Assembly: GCA_028689675.1 (NCBI GenBank)
Contig: JAQVCS010000010.1
Location: 29,408 to 93,407, forward strand
From: Desulfovibrionaceae bacterium
GTDB taxonomy: Bacteria; Desulfobacterota; Desulfovibrionia; Desulfovibrionales; Desulfovibrionaceae
Length of the DNA: 64,000 bases
Direction of reading: 5' to 3'
In this document: piece after piece, positions 8,335 to 17,476 of the stretch
Layout: each line of letters starts with the position of its first letter
Position numbering within the stretch: the stretch's first letter is position 1
Notes under the pieces: generated by a model
What the model was told of the DNA's origin: nothing
Seen by the model: the letters and a program-made list of their open reading frames with translations, nothing else
Databases searched by the model: none
Translations under genes and position numbers: made by a program

Positions 8335-8646
8335 ATGAAAAATATGGGTGATATTCTGCGTCAAGCTCAGGTTATGCAGCACAAATTGGCCAAAGTGCAG
8401 CAGCAAATGGCTGAAGCCGATTTTGAGGCCTCCAGCGGCGGCGGCATGGTCAAGGCCGTGATGACGGGCAAGCAAGAGCTGAAATCGCTTGTTATTGACC
8501 CCAAGGCTCTGGAAGGGAATGACGTGGAAATGCTGCAAGACCTCATTCTTGCCGCAGTAAACGAAGCTGGCCGCATTGCCCGCGACAGCATGGAACGTGA
8601 AATGAGCGCCATTTCTGGCGGCATCAAGCTGCCCGGCGTTTTTTAA
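8335..8646 (+). CDS. ebfC: YbaB/EbfC nucleoid-associated protein
   Basis: A 103-residue dimeric DNA-binding protein found next to dnaX and recR in most bacteria. It starts MKNMGDILRQAQVMQHKLAKVQQQMAE, an amphipathic helix, followed by the glycine-rich ASSGGGMVKAVMTGKQELKSL strand region and the DLILAAVNEA helix. The ribosome site AAGGAG lies 7 bases before ATG. The role is probably in nucleoid structure or replication-repair regulation. Confidence 0.93.
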   Translation: MKNMGDILRQAQVMQHKLAKVQQQMAEADFEASSGGGMVKAVMTGKQELKSLVIDPKALEGNDVEMLQDLILAAVNEAGRIARDSMEREMSAISGGIKLPGVF

Positions 8647-8653
8647 ATTATCT

Positions 8654-8803
8654 TGGGGCGTGTTCACACTACAGGAATGTTGTTCGCTGGCAAGGAAGAC
8701 GAGGCCTGTATGCAGGGAATGTATTCTTATGGTACTAACCCGAAATACAAGCCGAAGTCTCACGCCGACAGAGGGCAAAAAAACGTAGTGTGAATACGCC
8801 CTA
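8654..8803. repeat. Family B inverted-repeat element, copy 1 (150 bp)
   Basis: The ends GGGCGTGTTCACACTA and TAGTGTGAATACGCCC form near-perfect terminal inverted repeats. A second copy at 30874-31033 is almost identical over its whole length, differing mainly by a 10-bp internal duplication. The right flank is TA; the left flank is TG, probably a mutated TA. No transposase is encoded, so it is a non-autonomous MITE-like element, lying between ebfC and recR. Confidence 0.8.
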
Positions 8804-8990
8804 GGGCGCAGGGGGCTTTTATGGCTTCCTGTGTCCTCTTGCTCTGCGGCAACAGCAAGCAGGCACTATGCATATTTTCTGTCTTTGCCCTGCCCTTCCG
8901 CGCAGGTCTTTTCTTTTTTACTCTTTGTTTATGCCTGCAGTGCTGTGTGCGCTGCGGGGTAAGCCCCGTGTTCTGCGGGGAGGATGACGT

Positions 8991-9596
8991 ATGCACAATA
9001 TTCCCGCACCCTTGGCAGCATTGGTAGAGCAGCTTTCGCGCCTGCCCGGCTTGGGGCCCAAATCTGCCCTGCGCGTTGCCATGAGCCTGCTGCAATGGCC
9101 TGTGGCCGAAACCCGCCGTCTGGGCGCTTCTATTCACGATTTGCGCGACAACCTGCACTTGTGCTCGCGCTGCGGGGGGCTTGCCGCCACAGACCCCTGC
9201 CCCATCTGCACCGACCCTGCCCGCGCGCCAGACACCCTATGCCTTGTGGCAGAATGGGACAGCATGCTCACCATGGAAGAAGGCGGCTTTTACCATGGGC
9301 AATATCTCATTTTGGGCGGCCTGCTTGCCCCCCTTGAGCAAATGAATGCTGAAGCCCTGCACATAGACCGCCTGCTTGCCCGCCTGCGTGAAGGGCAGGT
9401 AACAGAGCTGGTGCTGGCGCTGGGGGCAACTGCCGAAGCAGAAAATACAGCCTCGTATGTGTGCAATCAGGTGCGGGCACACGCGCCGCAGGTGCATTTA
9501 AGCCGCTTGGCGCAGGGCATACCGCTGGGGGCAGAAGTAAAATTTATGGATAAAGAAACCTTGAAGCAGTCCATGCGTTTTCGTCAGGTTTTATAG
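8991..9596 (+). CDS. recR: Recombination protein RecR
   Basis: The 201-residue protein works with RecF/RecO to load RecA on single-stranded gaps. The N-terminal helix-hairpin-helix region LSRLPGLGPKSALRVAM is followed by a four-cysteine zinc finger (CSRCGGL...CPIC) near residues 57-73. The Toprim domain has CLVAEWDSM and LILGGLLAPLEQM segments. ATG 8991 follows GGGAGG at seven-base spacing. It closes the dnaX-ebfC-recR cluster and has its own terminator. Confidence 0.95.
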   Translation: MHNIPAPLAALVEQLSRLPGLGPKSALRVAMSLLQWPVAETRRLGASIHDLRDNLHLCSRCGGLAATDPCPICTDPARAPDTLCLVAEWDSMLTMEEGGFYHGQYLILGGLLAPLEQMNAEALHIDRLLARLREGQVTELVLALGATAEAENTASYVCNQVRAHAPQVHLSRLAQGIPLGAEVKFMDKETLKQSMRFRQVL

Positions 9597-9627
9597 AAAA
9601 AACACCGCTGTGCTGCCTCTTCTTGCC

Positions 9628-9669
9628 CAAGCCGCTTTGCACTCTAGAGCGGCTTGTATACTTTTTTTC
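9628..9669 (+). terminator. Terminator of recR
   Basis: A 9-bp stem CAAGCCGCT/AGCGGCTTG (9628-9636 with 9648-9656) is followed by TATAC and then a run of seven T. It lies 32 bp past the recR stop and ahead of the dnaK leader. Confidence 0.7.
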
Positions 9670-9771
9670 GCTTTTTTTCCCTTTTGCCCCTAGACGATGC
9701 CCAAGAAAGACTTACATTTTCGTCGCACAGCAATGTGCCTTACTGAAGTAAATTTTCTGGAGGGTATATAT

Positions 9772-11673
9772 ATGTCTAAGATTATCGGTATTGACCTTGG
9801 CACAACAAACTCTTGTGTCTATGTTATGGAAGGAAAAGACCCCAAGTGCATAAGCAACCCTGAAGGGGGGCGCACTACGCCTTCTGTTGTTGCTTTTACA
9901 GATAAAGAACGCCTTGTGGGTGAAATTGCCAAGCGTCAGGCTGTAACCAACCCCCAGCGCACCATTTTTGCCATCAAGCGCCTTATGGGGCGTAAGTTTG
10001 ATACCCCCGAAGTGGATCGCTGGAAGCAGCATTCCCCCTATGTTATTGCCAAGGGCGCCAATGGCGATGCCGCTGTGGAAGTGGACGCCCGCTCTTACAG
10101 CGCCCCTGAAGTTTCGGCCATGATTTTGGCCAAGCTGAAGGCCGATGCTGAAGCCTACCTTGGCGAAAGCGTGACAGAAGCCGTTATTACTGTTCCCGCC
10201 TACTTTAACGATGCCCAGCGTCAGGCCACCAAGGATGCTGGCCGCATTGCAGGCTTGGAAGTAAAACGTATTATCAACGAGCCTACAGCAGCCTCGCTGG
10301 CGTATGGCTTTGATAAAAAGGCCAATGAAAAGATTGCCGTTTTTGACTTGGGCGGCGGCACTTTTGATATTTCCATTCTGGAAGTGGGCGATAATGTTGT
10401 GGAAGTGCGCGCCACCAATGGTGATACCTTCCTTGGCGGTGAAGACTTTGACCAGCGCGTCATCAACTTCTTGGTTGAAGAATTTAAACACGACAATGGC
10501 ATTGACCTTTCCAAAGATTCTATGGCCTTGCAGCGCTTGAAAGAATCGGCTGAAAAGGCGAAAAAAGACCTTTCCACCGCTATGGAAGCCGAAGTAAACC
10601 TGCCCTTTATTACGGCAGACCAAAACGGCCCCAAGCATTTAATGGTGAAAATTTCACGCGCCAAGCTGGAACAGCTGGTAAGTGATTTGGTAGACCGCAC
10701 CATTGCCCCCTGCAAAAAGGCTTTGGCCGACGCTGGCTTGAATGCCAAGGATATTGACGAAGTGGTGCTGGTTGGCGGTATGACCCGTATGCCCTTGGTA
10801 CAGCAGAAGGTGCAGGAATTCTTTGGTAAAGAACCCAACCGTTCTGTGAACCCCGATGAAGTGGTGGCCATGGGTGCTGCCATTCAGGGCGGCATTTTGA
10901 CTGGTGATGTGAAAGACGTGCTTTTGCTGGACGTGACCCCGCTTTCGCTGGGTATTGAAACTATGGGTGCTGTGTTTACCAAGCTGATTGACCGCAACAC
11001 CACCATTCCTACCCGCAAATCACAGGTGTTCACCACGGCTGCCGACAATCAGCCTTCTGTGTCCATCCATGTTTTGCAGGGTGAGCGCCCCATGGCTGCC
11101 GACAACATGACCTTGGCACGCTTTGAATTGACGGGCATTCCTCCAGCGCCCCGCGGCATTCCGCAAATCGAAGTTTCTTTCGATATTGATGCCAACGGTA
11201 TTGTGAATGTTTCTGCCAAAGATATGGGCACAGGCAAGCAGCAGTCTATCCAGATTACGGCTTCCTCTGGCCTTTCCGAAGAAGACATTCAGCGCATGGT
11301 GCACGAAGCCGAAGCCCATGCTGGCGAAGACAAGAAGCGTCAAGAATTGATTGAAGCCCGCAATCAGGCAGACAGCCTCATTTATGGCACTGAAAAATCT
11401 ATGAATGACTTGGGCGACAAGGTTGATGCGGCCACCAAGAGCGATGTGACGGCAAAAATTGCAGACCTGCGCAAAGTGATGGAAGCTGACGATGCCGATG
11501 CCATCAAGCAGGCTAGCGACGCCCTTGCCAAGGCTTCGCACAAGCTGGCCGAGCAATTGTACCAGCAGCAGGCACAGCAGCAGGGGGCACAGCCCGAAGC
11601 TGATGCAGCCCAGCAGGCACACAAAGATGGTGATGACGTTGTGGATGCTGACTTTACTGAAGTTAAAAAATAA
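9772..11673 (+). CDS. dnaK: Chaperone protein DnaK (Hsp70)
   Basis: The 633-residue Hsp70 starts [21 protein letters not shown] behind GGAGGG. Signatures include [36 protein letters not shown], the linker [16 protein letters not shown], and the acidic end [14 protein letters not shown] Gln-rich patch precedes the tail. It folds client proteins with DnaJ and GrpE, neither of which is adjacent, so dnaK stands alone between recR and a lipoprotein gene. I saw no CIRCE element in the leader. A strong hairpin terminator follows 72 bp after the stop. Confidence 0.97.
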   Translation: MSKIIGIDLGTTNSCVYVMEGKDPKCISNPEGGRTTPSVVAFTDKERLVGEIAKRQAVTNPQRTIFAIKRLMGRKFDTPEVDRWKQHSPYVIAKGANGDAAVEVDARSYSAPEVSAMILAKLKADAEAYLGESVTEAVITVPAYFNDAQRQATKDAGRIAGLEVKRIINEPTAASLAYGFDKKANEKIAVFDLGGGTFDISILEVGDNVVEVRATNGDTFLGGEDFDQRVINFLVEEFKHDNGIDLSKDSMALQRLKESAEKAKKDLSTAMEAEVNLPFITADQNGPKHLMVKISRAKLEQLVSDLVDRTIAPCKKALADAGLNAKDIDEVVLVGGMTRMPLVQQKVQEFFGKEPNRSVNPDEVVAMGAAIQGGILTGDVKDVLLLDVTPLSLGIETMGAVFTKLIDRNTTIPTRKSQVFTTAADNQPSVSIHVLQGERPMAADNMTLARFELTGIPPAPRGIPQIEVSFDIDANGIVNVSAKDMGTGKQQSIQITASSGLSEEDIQRMVHEAEAHAGEDKKRQELIEARNQADSLIYGTEKSMNDLGDKVDAATKSDVTAKIADLRKVMEADDADAIKQASDALAKASHKLAEQLYQQQAQQQGAQPEADAAQQAHKDGDDVVDADFTEVKK

Positions 11674-11745
11674 ATCGGGCAACTGCCTTTGTGGTATAGC
11701 GCCTGTGCATAGGCAATATATCGCTTAGAAAAAGTAGTATTCTGA

Positions 11746-11783
11746 AAAAAGGGTGGATTCTTACAGGAATCTGCCCTTTTTTT
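11746..11783 (+). terminator. Terminator of dnaK
   Basis: A 15-bp stem (11746-11760 with 11767-11781), including two G-T pairs, has a 6-base loop and ends in a run of seven T. It is a textbook Rho-independent terminator. Confidence 0.85.
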
Positions 11784-11912
11784 ATGCACATCTCTATGCA
11801 GCAGGGGGCTGGGCAGCGCTACCCTTGCCACAAAGTCACTTATGCAGTAGAAAAATAAGGACATCACACTCTAAGAGCAGTGCGCCATGTGCCGCACACC
11901 AAGGAGATTGCC

Positions 11913-13895
11913 ATGCTCTTCCCCCTTTACCCCTCACAGCGCACACTGCATATGTTTGCTGCTGTGTTGCTATGCTGCGCCCTTGCAGCATGCACCCAAT
12001 TGCCTTTCTATAATAATAGCGCCCCCTCGCTGCCCGTGGTGCAAGAGGCTCGCAATGCTTGGCAGGCAGAAAATATGCCGCTGGCACTCAAGCTGTATAA
12101 AACTATTGTTTCCACCAAGGGCATTACCACGGCAGAATACCGCGAGGCCTACAGCCGCTATGCCATTGCCACAGCCAAAACAGGCAAGGCTGGCGACGGC
12201 CTAGCCATTTTAAAGCGCTGGCAAAAACAAGACCCCAGCGCCAATACCTTGCCCGAATGGCAGGATGCTTGGTTTTTATGCACACGAGAGCTCAGCCCCA
12301 GCCGTGCTGTTGCACAGGCCAAAACCTTATGGCTTACCCAAAAAGCTCCCGATACGTTACGCATGCAGGCAGCCTTTATTTTGATAGGCCGCTCTTTTTC
12401 GGCAGCCCAGTGCAAGCAGACCTTCCCCCTGCTTTCTTCCCTGTATGGTCAGCGCGATGCCTCACGCCGCGCAGTGCTTGAGCAGCACTTGCTTATGGAA
12501 ACGCGCTATATCAGCTCAAACACCCTAAAAGACCTTATGGCGTTCATTCCCAGCGGAAGGGAAAAGGTCTTCCCCTATTCCATTATAATTGTCGAGCAGG
12601 CACGCCGCCTTGCCCCTAGCAATGCGGCCGAAAGCGCACGCCTGCTTGGCCTTGTGCGCGGCGCTTTTGCCGATAAAAGCCTGCCCGAAAGCGCCCTAAA
12701 GGCTGGGCAGCAAAACGCGCTGTGTATTGTGCTGGCCTTGCCTCAGTCTGGCTCTATTGCGCCCATTGCCAACAAAATTTCCAATGGCGCCAGCATAGCC
12801 CGTCAAGAATTGGAGCAAAGCGGCACACAAGTGCAGCTTGAAATTATCAATTCCGACGTTTCTGACTGGCTCAGCCGCCTTGATGCCCTGCCGCCCCATT
12901 GCGTGGTGGTGGGCGGGCCTTTGCGCGCCAACAAAATGACTGAACTCAAAAAAAGCAACAGCCTGCAACAGCGCGCCGTGTTCAGCTTCTTGTCTGAACT
13001 GGAAGGCGATGACGAAGGCAAAACAGCATGGCGCTTCTTCCCCAGCAACCGCGATCAAATCAATGCCCTGCTGCGCTTTAGCTATGACACGCTGGGCTTG
13101 CGTTCTTTTGCGGCCTTCTACCCTGAAGATAGCTATGGCACGCATATGACAGGCATTTTAGAAACAGCCCTGTCTGGCCGTGGTGCACGCTTTGCCAAGC
13201 AAAACTATGAGCCGCAGGCTTCTATCACATGGGCAGACAGCGCAGGCAAGCTGCTGCAAAAGCCAGACGGCATGGCTGCCAATGTGGATGCCATTTTCCT
13301 GCCCGATAGCTGGAAAAACATGGATGCGCTGAGCAAAAGCTTCAGCTATTATGGCGCAAACAATATGGTAATGCTGGGTACTGCCCTGTGGGAACAAAGC
13401 CTTGCCGACAGATTTGTTGCCCAAGCCGACAATTATGCCCTTGCTGTCTTTCCTGCCGCGTGGAACCCGCAGCAATTGCCAGCAGCCCTGACAGCCTCGG
13501 GCAGCACCGACTTTTGGAAATGCCTTGGCTATGACTTTGTCCGTTTTGCCGCTGGCATGAAGCTGTCGGATATGCACAATGGCGCAGTGGCAGTTAATAA
13601 CAGTGCCCGCAATGCCCAAAACATGGCGTGGACTTTAGCCCCCATACAGTGGGATGCCTTTGGTAAGGCCAGCCAAGCCTTATACCTGTTCACCCCCTCT
13701 ACCCATGGCATGGCTTTGCTCAACCCCGATGCTTTTGCTCTGCAGCGCAAGGCAAGGCTTGAAGGGGCGGCATCCCAGCCAGCCGCACAGGCAGGAGAAG
13801 CCGCTGCCGCCACGCTGCCGCAGGGTGAGCAAGCGCCAGCCCCCCTGCCCACCACGCCGCGGCCTTCGCACAAGCTGCAGCTCCCCGGAATGTAA
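11913..13895 (+). CDS. LppC/LpoA-like lipoprotein (penicillin-binding protein activator family)
   Basis: The 660-residue product begins with a lipoprotein signal ending in LAAC at residues 24-27. The next 200 residues are helical, TPR-like repeats; from about residue 270 a type I periplasmic-binding-protein fold follows (ALCIVLALPQSGSIAPIANKI, then PHCVVVGGPL and RSFAAFYPEDSYG). This two-part layout is that of the LppC family, whose E. coli member LpoA activates PBP1A from the outer membrane. Here it more likely supports envelope growth or binds an unknown ligand. AAGGAG precedes ATG 11913. The C-terminus is a Pro/Ala-rich tail. It lies upstream of gatCA. Confidence 0.8.
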   Translation: MLFPLYPSQRTLHMFAAVLLCCALAACTQLPFYNNSAPSLPVVQEARNAWQAENMPLALKLYKTIVSTKGITTAEYREAYSRYAIATAKTGKAGDGLAILKRWQKQDPSANTLPEWQDAWFLCTRELSPSRAVAQAKTLWLTQKAPDTLRMQAAFILIGRSFSAAQCKQTFPLLSSLYGQRDASRRAVLEQHLLMETRYISSNTLKDLMAFIPSGREKVFPYSIIIVEQARRLAPSNAAESARLLGLVRGAFADKSLPESALKAGQQNALCIVLALPQSGSIAPIANKISNGASIARQELEQSGTQVQLEIINSDVSDWLSRLDALPPHCVVVGGPLRANKMTELKKSNSLQQRAVFSFLSELEGDDEGKTAWRFFPSNRDQINALLRFSYDTLGLRSFAAFYPEDSYGTHMTGILETALSGRGARFAKQNYEPQASITWADSAGKLLQKPDGMAANVDAIFLPDSWKNMDALSKSFSYYGANNMVMLGTALWEQSLADRFVAQADNYALAVFPAAWNPQQLPAALTASGSTDFWKCLGYDFVRFAAGMKLSDMHNGAVAVNNSARNAQNMAWTLAPIQWDAFGKASQALYLFTPSTHGMALLNPDAFALQRKARLEGAASQPAAQAGEAAAATLPQGEQAPAPLPTTPRPSHKLQLPGM

Positions 13896-13959
13896 TACCG
13901 TGCCCCGCCCTGTGCGGGGCGCATAAAGCACTATAGCCTCATTGAAAAAAGGATAAATC

Positions 13960-14253
13960 ATGCCCACACAAAGCGTCAGTGTTGCCGATGTAACCACTAT
14001 GGCGCAGCTTGCCCGCCTTGACGTGCCCGAAGAGCACAAAGAGCAGCTTGCCCGCCAATTTGGTGATATTCTTGCCTATATGGATGTACTAAGCTCAATT
14101 GACACCAGCACTGTCGAACCTTTGTACAGCCCAGTGCTGCACAAGGCAGCCCCACGCCCCGATATTGCCGTCAATACGCGCCAGCGTGAGGCCATGCTGC
14201 ACAATTCCCCAGCACAGAATAGTGAATATTTTACTGTGCCCCGCATCGTCTAA
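13960..14253 (+). CDS. gatC: Aspartyl/glutamyl-tRNA amidotransferase subunit C
   Basis: A 97-residue protein with the GatC pattern: [37 protein letters not shown], then a [12 protein letters not shown] segment and a C-terminal FTVPRIV. GatC wraps around GatA in the GatCAB complex, which converts misacylated Glu-tRNA-Gln and Asp-tRNA-Asn to the correct aminoacyl-tRNA. It is followed after 16 bp by gatA. gatB is not in this window. Confidence 0.94.
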   Translation: MPTQSVSVADVTTMAQLARLDVPEEHKEQLARQFGDILAYMDVLSSIDTSTVEPLYSPVLHKAAPRPDIAVNTRQREAMLHNSPAQNSEYFTVPRIV

Positions 14254-14269
14254 GCCAGCAGAGAAAAGC

Positions 14270-15733
14270 ATGAATACAGTCTATACAGAAACGCTCATAA
14301 GCCTGCGCGACAAGCTTGCCGCACACGAAATTACTGCCACACAGGCCGTACAGGCCTGCCTTGACCGCATTGCCGCCACAGAGCCAGCCCTGCACGCCCT
14401 TTTGGCCATAGATGCAGACAATGCCCTTGCTCAGGCACGCGCGCTGGACGCACAGGGCTATGATGCCAGCAAAGCCCTGTGGGGCGTGCCCGTAACCATT
14501 AAAGATGCCCTCAGCACGCAGGGCTTGGCCACCACGGCAGGCTCTGCCATGCTTGCTGGCTTTGTGCCCGTCTACGATGCCTTTGTGGTGCAGAAATTAA
14601 AAGAAGCAGGGGCAATTATTCTGGGCAAAAATAATATGGATGAATTTGCCATGGGCTCGACTACAGAAAAATCGGCCTTTCAGGTAACGGGCAACCCTTG
14701 GGATATGAGCCGCGTGCCCGGTGGCTCGAGCGGCGGCTCGGCAGCTTCAGTTGCGGCCTGCCAATGCTTTGCTTCGCTGGGTTCAGACACGGGTGGCTCA
14801 ATACGCCAGCCCGCTTCGCTGTGCGGCTGCGTGGGTTTAAAGCCCACCTATGGGCGCGTTTCGCGCTATGGCCTTATTGCCTATGGCTCATCGCTTGATC
14901 AGGTGGGGCCGCTCACGCGCACCGTTGCCGACTGTGCCTTGGTGCTGCAAACTATTGCAGGCTACGATGAGCGGGACAGCACCAGCGACCCGCGCCCTGT
15001 GGATGACTATATGGCAGCGCTGGGCGCAAGGCGCGACCTTACAGGCATCAAGCTGGGGGTGCCGCAGGAATTTTTTGGGGAAGGTTTGTCCGCAGAAGTG
15101 CGCCATGCCTGCGAGGCTGCTTTGAAAAAGGCGCAAGAGCTTGGGGCAAGCCTTGTGCCTATCAGCATGCCGCACACCAATGCCGCCATTGCCACCTATT
15201 ATATTATTGCCATGGCCGAAGCCAGCTCCAACCTTGCCCGCTTTGACGGCGTGCGCTATGGGCACCGCAGCCCTGCCCCCGAGCAATTGCAGGACTTGTA
15301 CGTCAAGTCACGCAGTGAAGGCTTTGGGGAAGAAGTGCAGCGCCGCATTATGCTGGGCACCTATGTGCTTTCTTCTGGCTATTATGATGCCTATTACCGC
15401 AAGGCCGCGCAGGTGCGCCGCCTTATTCGCAATGATTATGAGCAGGCTTTGCAGCACTGTGATATTATTTGCGCCCCCGCATCGCCAGTAACAGCATGGA
15501 AAGCTGGCTCTCACAGCCAAAACCCGCTTGAAATGTATTTGATGGATGTGTATACCCTCTCCCTCAACCTTGCTGGCCTGCCCGGGCTTTCCCTGCCTGT
15601 AGGCAAGGGGGAAGAAAGCGGGCTGCCCGTGGGTATGCAGCTTTTTGGACGGGCTTTTGACGAAGCCACCCTGCTTGCTGTGGGGCATGTGCTTGAACAA
15701 GCCCTGCCTTCTTTTGGCCTGCCCGCGCTATAA
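14270..15733 (+). CDS. gatA: Aspartyl/glutamyl-tRNA amidotransferase subunit A
   Basis: The 487-residue amidase supplies ammonia from glutamine to GatB. The Ser-cisSer-Lys triad is visible: [10 protein letters not shown] (Lys), [14 protein letters not shown], and [15 protein letters not shown]. The C-terminal region carries PVTAWKAG and the typical [14 protein letters not shown]. Start ATG 14270 begins [16 protein letters not shown], the usual GatA N-terminus; an upstream in-frame start would overlap gatC. It is cotranscribed with gatC. Confidence 0.96.
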   Translation: MNTVYTETLISLRDKLAAHEITATQAVQACLDRIAATEPALHALLAIDADNALAQARALDAQGYDASKALWGVPVTIKDALSTQGLATTAGSAMLAGFVPVYDAFVVQKLKEAGAIILGKNNMDEFAMGSTTEKSAFQVTGNPWDMSRVPGGSSGGSAASVAACQCFASLGSDTGGSIRQPASLCGCVGLKPTYGRVSRYGLIAYGSSLDQVGPLTRTVADCALVLQTIAGYDERDSTSDPRPVDDYMAALGARRDLTGIKLGVPQEFFGEGLSAEVRHACEAALKKAQELGASLVPISMPHTNAAIATYYIIAMAEASSNLARFDGVRYGHRSPAPEQLQDLYVKSRSEGFGEEVQRRIMLGTYVLSSGYYDAYYRKAAQVRRLIRNDYEQALQHCDIICAPASPVTAWKAGSHSQNPLEMYLMDVYTLSLNLAGLPGLSLPVGKGEESGLPVGMQLFGRAFDEATLLAVGHVLEQALPSFGLPAL

Positions 15734-15799
15734 AAAGTGTTTTTTGTGCCCGCTGCCTCTTGGGTGGCGGGCACACAAGCTCAAAGACAAGAGGAAAGT

Positions 15800-16147
15800 A
15801 TGCCAATACAGCACCAGCCCGATCAAGTGCCCAACCTGCTTGAGCAACAGGCAAAAATTTTTAAAGCCCTTGGTCACCCCAGCCGCCTCAGTATGGCTGA
15901 GGCTCTGCGTGAAGGGGAAAAATGTGTTTGTGAACTGCAAGAGCATGTGGGGGCAGATATGTCCACCATTTCAAAGCATTTAACTGTATTACGCAATGCA
16001 GGTATTGTTACCTCGCAAAAAAGGGGAACCAATATCTATTATAGCCTTGCCCTTCCTTGCCTTGAGGTTTTTTTGCAATGCACAGGCTCTATGATACAAA
16101 GCCGTGTGCTCTTGCACATGTCTTTGCTGCCCAACAAAGAGCGCTGA
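15800..16147 (+). CDS. ArsR/SmtB-family transcriptional regulator
   Basis: A 115-residue winged-helix regulator. The region KIFKALGHPSRLSMAEAL is the usual ArsR start; CVCEL at residues 42-46 sits where the alpha-3 metal-binding cysteines of ArsR lie, and MSTISKHLTVLRNAGIV is the recognition helix. The cysteine pair suggests sensing of arsenite, a soft metal or a redox signal. AAGAGG precedes ATG 15800. No metal-efflux gene is adjacent, so the target is elsewhere or unknown; the downstream gene is convergent. Confidence 0.88.
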   Translation: MPIQHQPDQVPNLLEQQAKIFKALGHPSRLSMAEALREGEKCVCELQEHVGADMSTISKHLTVLRNAGIVTSQKRGTNIYYSLALPCLEVFLQCTGSMIQSRVLLHMSLLPNKER

Positions 16148-16168
16148 GCCCTGCATTAGGTAGCCAGC

Positions 16169-16203
16169 TAGAGCCTTTTACCATTGAAAGTGAACCTGCT
16201 CTA
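16169..16203. repeat. Short 35-bp family A element
   Basis: This element begins TAGAGCCTTTTACC and ends CTGCTCTA. A second 35-bp version at 30841-30875 matches it at most positions. Each looks like the two ends of a family A element fused without the central part. The rightmost three bases are the TAG stop of the ykgJ-like gene. Joining the flanks over one TA leaves GCC TAG, so the reading frame ends at the same place without the element. Confidence 0.75.
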
Positions 16204-16977
16204 GGCCTGCGGGGCATAATAGTTGCGGCCAATAATGCCAAGGCCAAGCCTGCCCTCGGGCAAAAGGCAGAGCTTCATGCCTGCCCCGTCAAGCAGGCTT
16301 GGCAAGGCGCGCCCAAGCAAAAAGGGCAAGTTTTCTGCCGCAATGCCCCCCTTGCTGCTGCACGCAGCTCTAAAGGAATAATCATAGCGCACCAAATCGA
16401 GAAGTTGCTGCACGGCATGGGCTTGTGTGGGGCATGGCGGCACAGCCTGTGTGGTGCTTGCTTTGCTTGCGGCCTCTTCCTCCAAAGCCTGCCGCGCCAA
16501 CAGCAGGCAGGGCAGCACCAGCTCAAGGGCACAGCGCTCTTCATAGGCAGCCAACACAGCAGCCCAGCCCTGCACCTGCGCGGCGGGCAAAGCCAGCAGC
16601 ACCTCATGCCTTGTGGCCTGCCCTTGGGCATATAAAGCCTCCAGCGCGGCGGTATCACGGCAAAAAAGGGCACGGCACTGGGCTGGGCGGTGCTCATGAA
16701 TGCCGCATAGCTTATCGGCACGGTGCAGCACGCAATGCCAAGGGTGGGCGGCCTCCCCCGTACCCGCCAGCTTGACCATTTCTGCCTTGCGCGGGCTCAG
16801 GCTGTGCTGTGCTTCATCATACGCAAGCTCACCTGCCCGCACGGTAACAAGCACACGCGGCGGCAAAAAACCCGCCGCCACAAGGGGCATATCTTCCTTT
16901 TGTAATGTTGCACCGCCCTTTTGGCAGCACAGGCCGCAACAAGAGCACTGTGCCTGCGCTTTTTCTTCTTCCTGCAT
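16201..16977 (-). CDS. YkgJ-like cysteine cluster protein
   Basis: The 258-residue product opens with a dense cysteine motif (CSCCGLCC, residues 11-18) and later has WHCVLHRADKLCGIHEHRPAQCRALFC, the CxxCxxCC-type arrangement of the YkgJ/Fe-S cluster-binding family (PF03692). Members probably bind an Fe-S cluster or zinc; the substrate is unknown. ATG 16977 follows GAGGG at six-base spacing; an upstream ATG at 16989 is possible. It is convergent with the ArsR gene, and its stop codon is supplied by a 35-bp repeat. Confidence 0.82.
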   Translation of the reverse strand: MQEEEKAQAQCSCCGLCCQKGGATLQKEDMPLVAAGFLPPRVLVTVRAGELAYDEAQHSLSPRKAEMVKLAGTGEAAHPWHCVLHRADKLCGIHEHRPAQCRALFCRDTAALEALYAQGQATRHEVLLALPAAQVQGWAAVLAAYEERCALELVLPCLLLARQALEEEAASKASTTQAVPPCPTQAHAVQQLLDLVRYDYSFRAACSSKGGIAAENLPFLLGRALPSLLDGAGMKLCLLPEGRLGLGIIGRNYYAPQA

Positions 16978-17233
16978 ACTTTCCCTCATAGCTGAAAAGG
17001 GGCGCAGCCTGCGCCTTTGCGCCAAAAACCTTTGGCAGTGTATTTTTTGCTTGCCTGTCTTAACAAATTATTTTTTTGTAGAGCAAATTCGTTGTGCAGC
17101 TGCCACGCAAAGGCAGGCAAAGCTGTGCAGAGCGGGGGCATATTTTTACTGTGCATCTGCTCTCATCATGCACCATACCAATGTACACTCTTTTTTTGCC
17201 AGCAGGCAACAAGCCAGCGTGCACAAACAGGGC
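16978..17233. other. Intergenic region upstream of the ykgJ-like gene
   Basis: No gene is visible. It holds the leader of the minus-strand ykgJ-like gene and low-complexity A/T stretches up to the family A repeat that starts at 17234. Confidence 0.4.
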
Positions 17234-17353
17234 TAAAGCATGGTAACTTTGAACATACTCGCACGGTTTCGTAAGAAATTCTTGCCGCTCAACGCCCATG
17301 TAAGGGGGAATATACTTCCCCCTTACATGGGCTTTGAAAGTGAATCTGCTCTA
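17234..17353. repeat. Family A inverted-repeat element, copy 2
   Basis: This 120-bp copy contains the best-preserved inner hairpin: a perfect 17-bp stem (17294-17310 with 17316-17332) around a 5-base loop. Its left end is TAAAGCAT and its right end CTGCTCTA. Unlike most copies it does not touch a gene's stop codon, lying instead about 120 bp upstream of speA. Confidence 0.8.
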
Positions 17354-17476
17354 AAGTACACAGAGCAGCGTGCAAGAGCAAGCCTTGCTGCCCTTGACAG
17401 AGCCCTGCGCTCCATCTAAAGCTAAGAAGCATTTTGCTCCTTTTTGGGGGGCTGTATTTTCATCTTGGAGGAAGTG

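Noticed and set aside
9712..10638. Open frame of 308 codons on the minus strand across dnaK
   Set aside because: Antisense to DnaK; the open frame results from the codon bias of dnaK.
15746..15776. Hairpin between gatA and the arsR-like gene as a terminator
   Set aside because: The stem GTGCCCGC/GCGGGCAC is good, but no T-run follows on either strand at the proper position.
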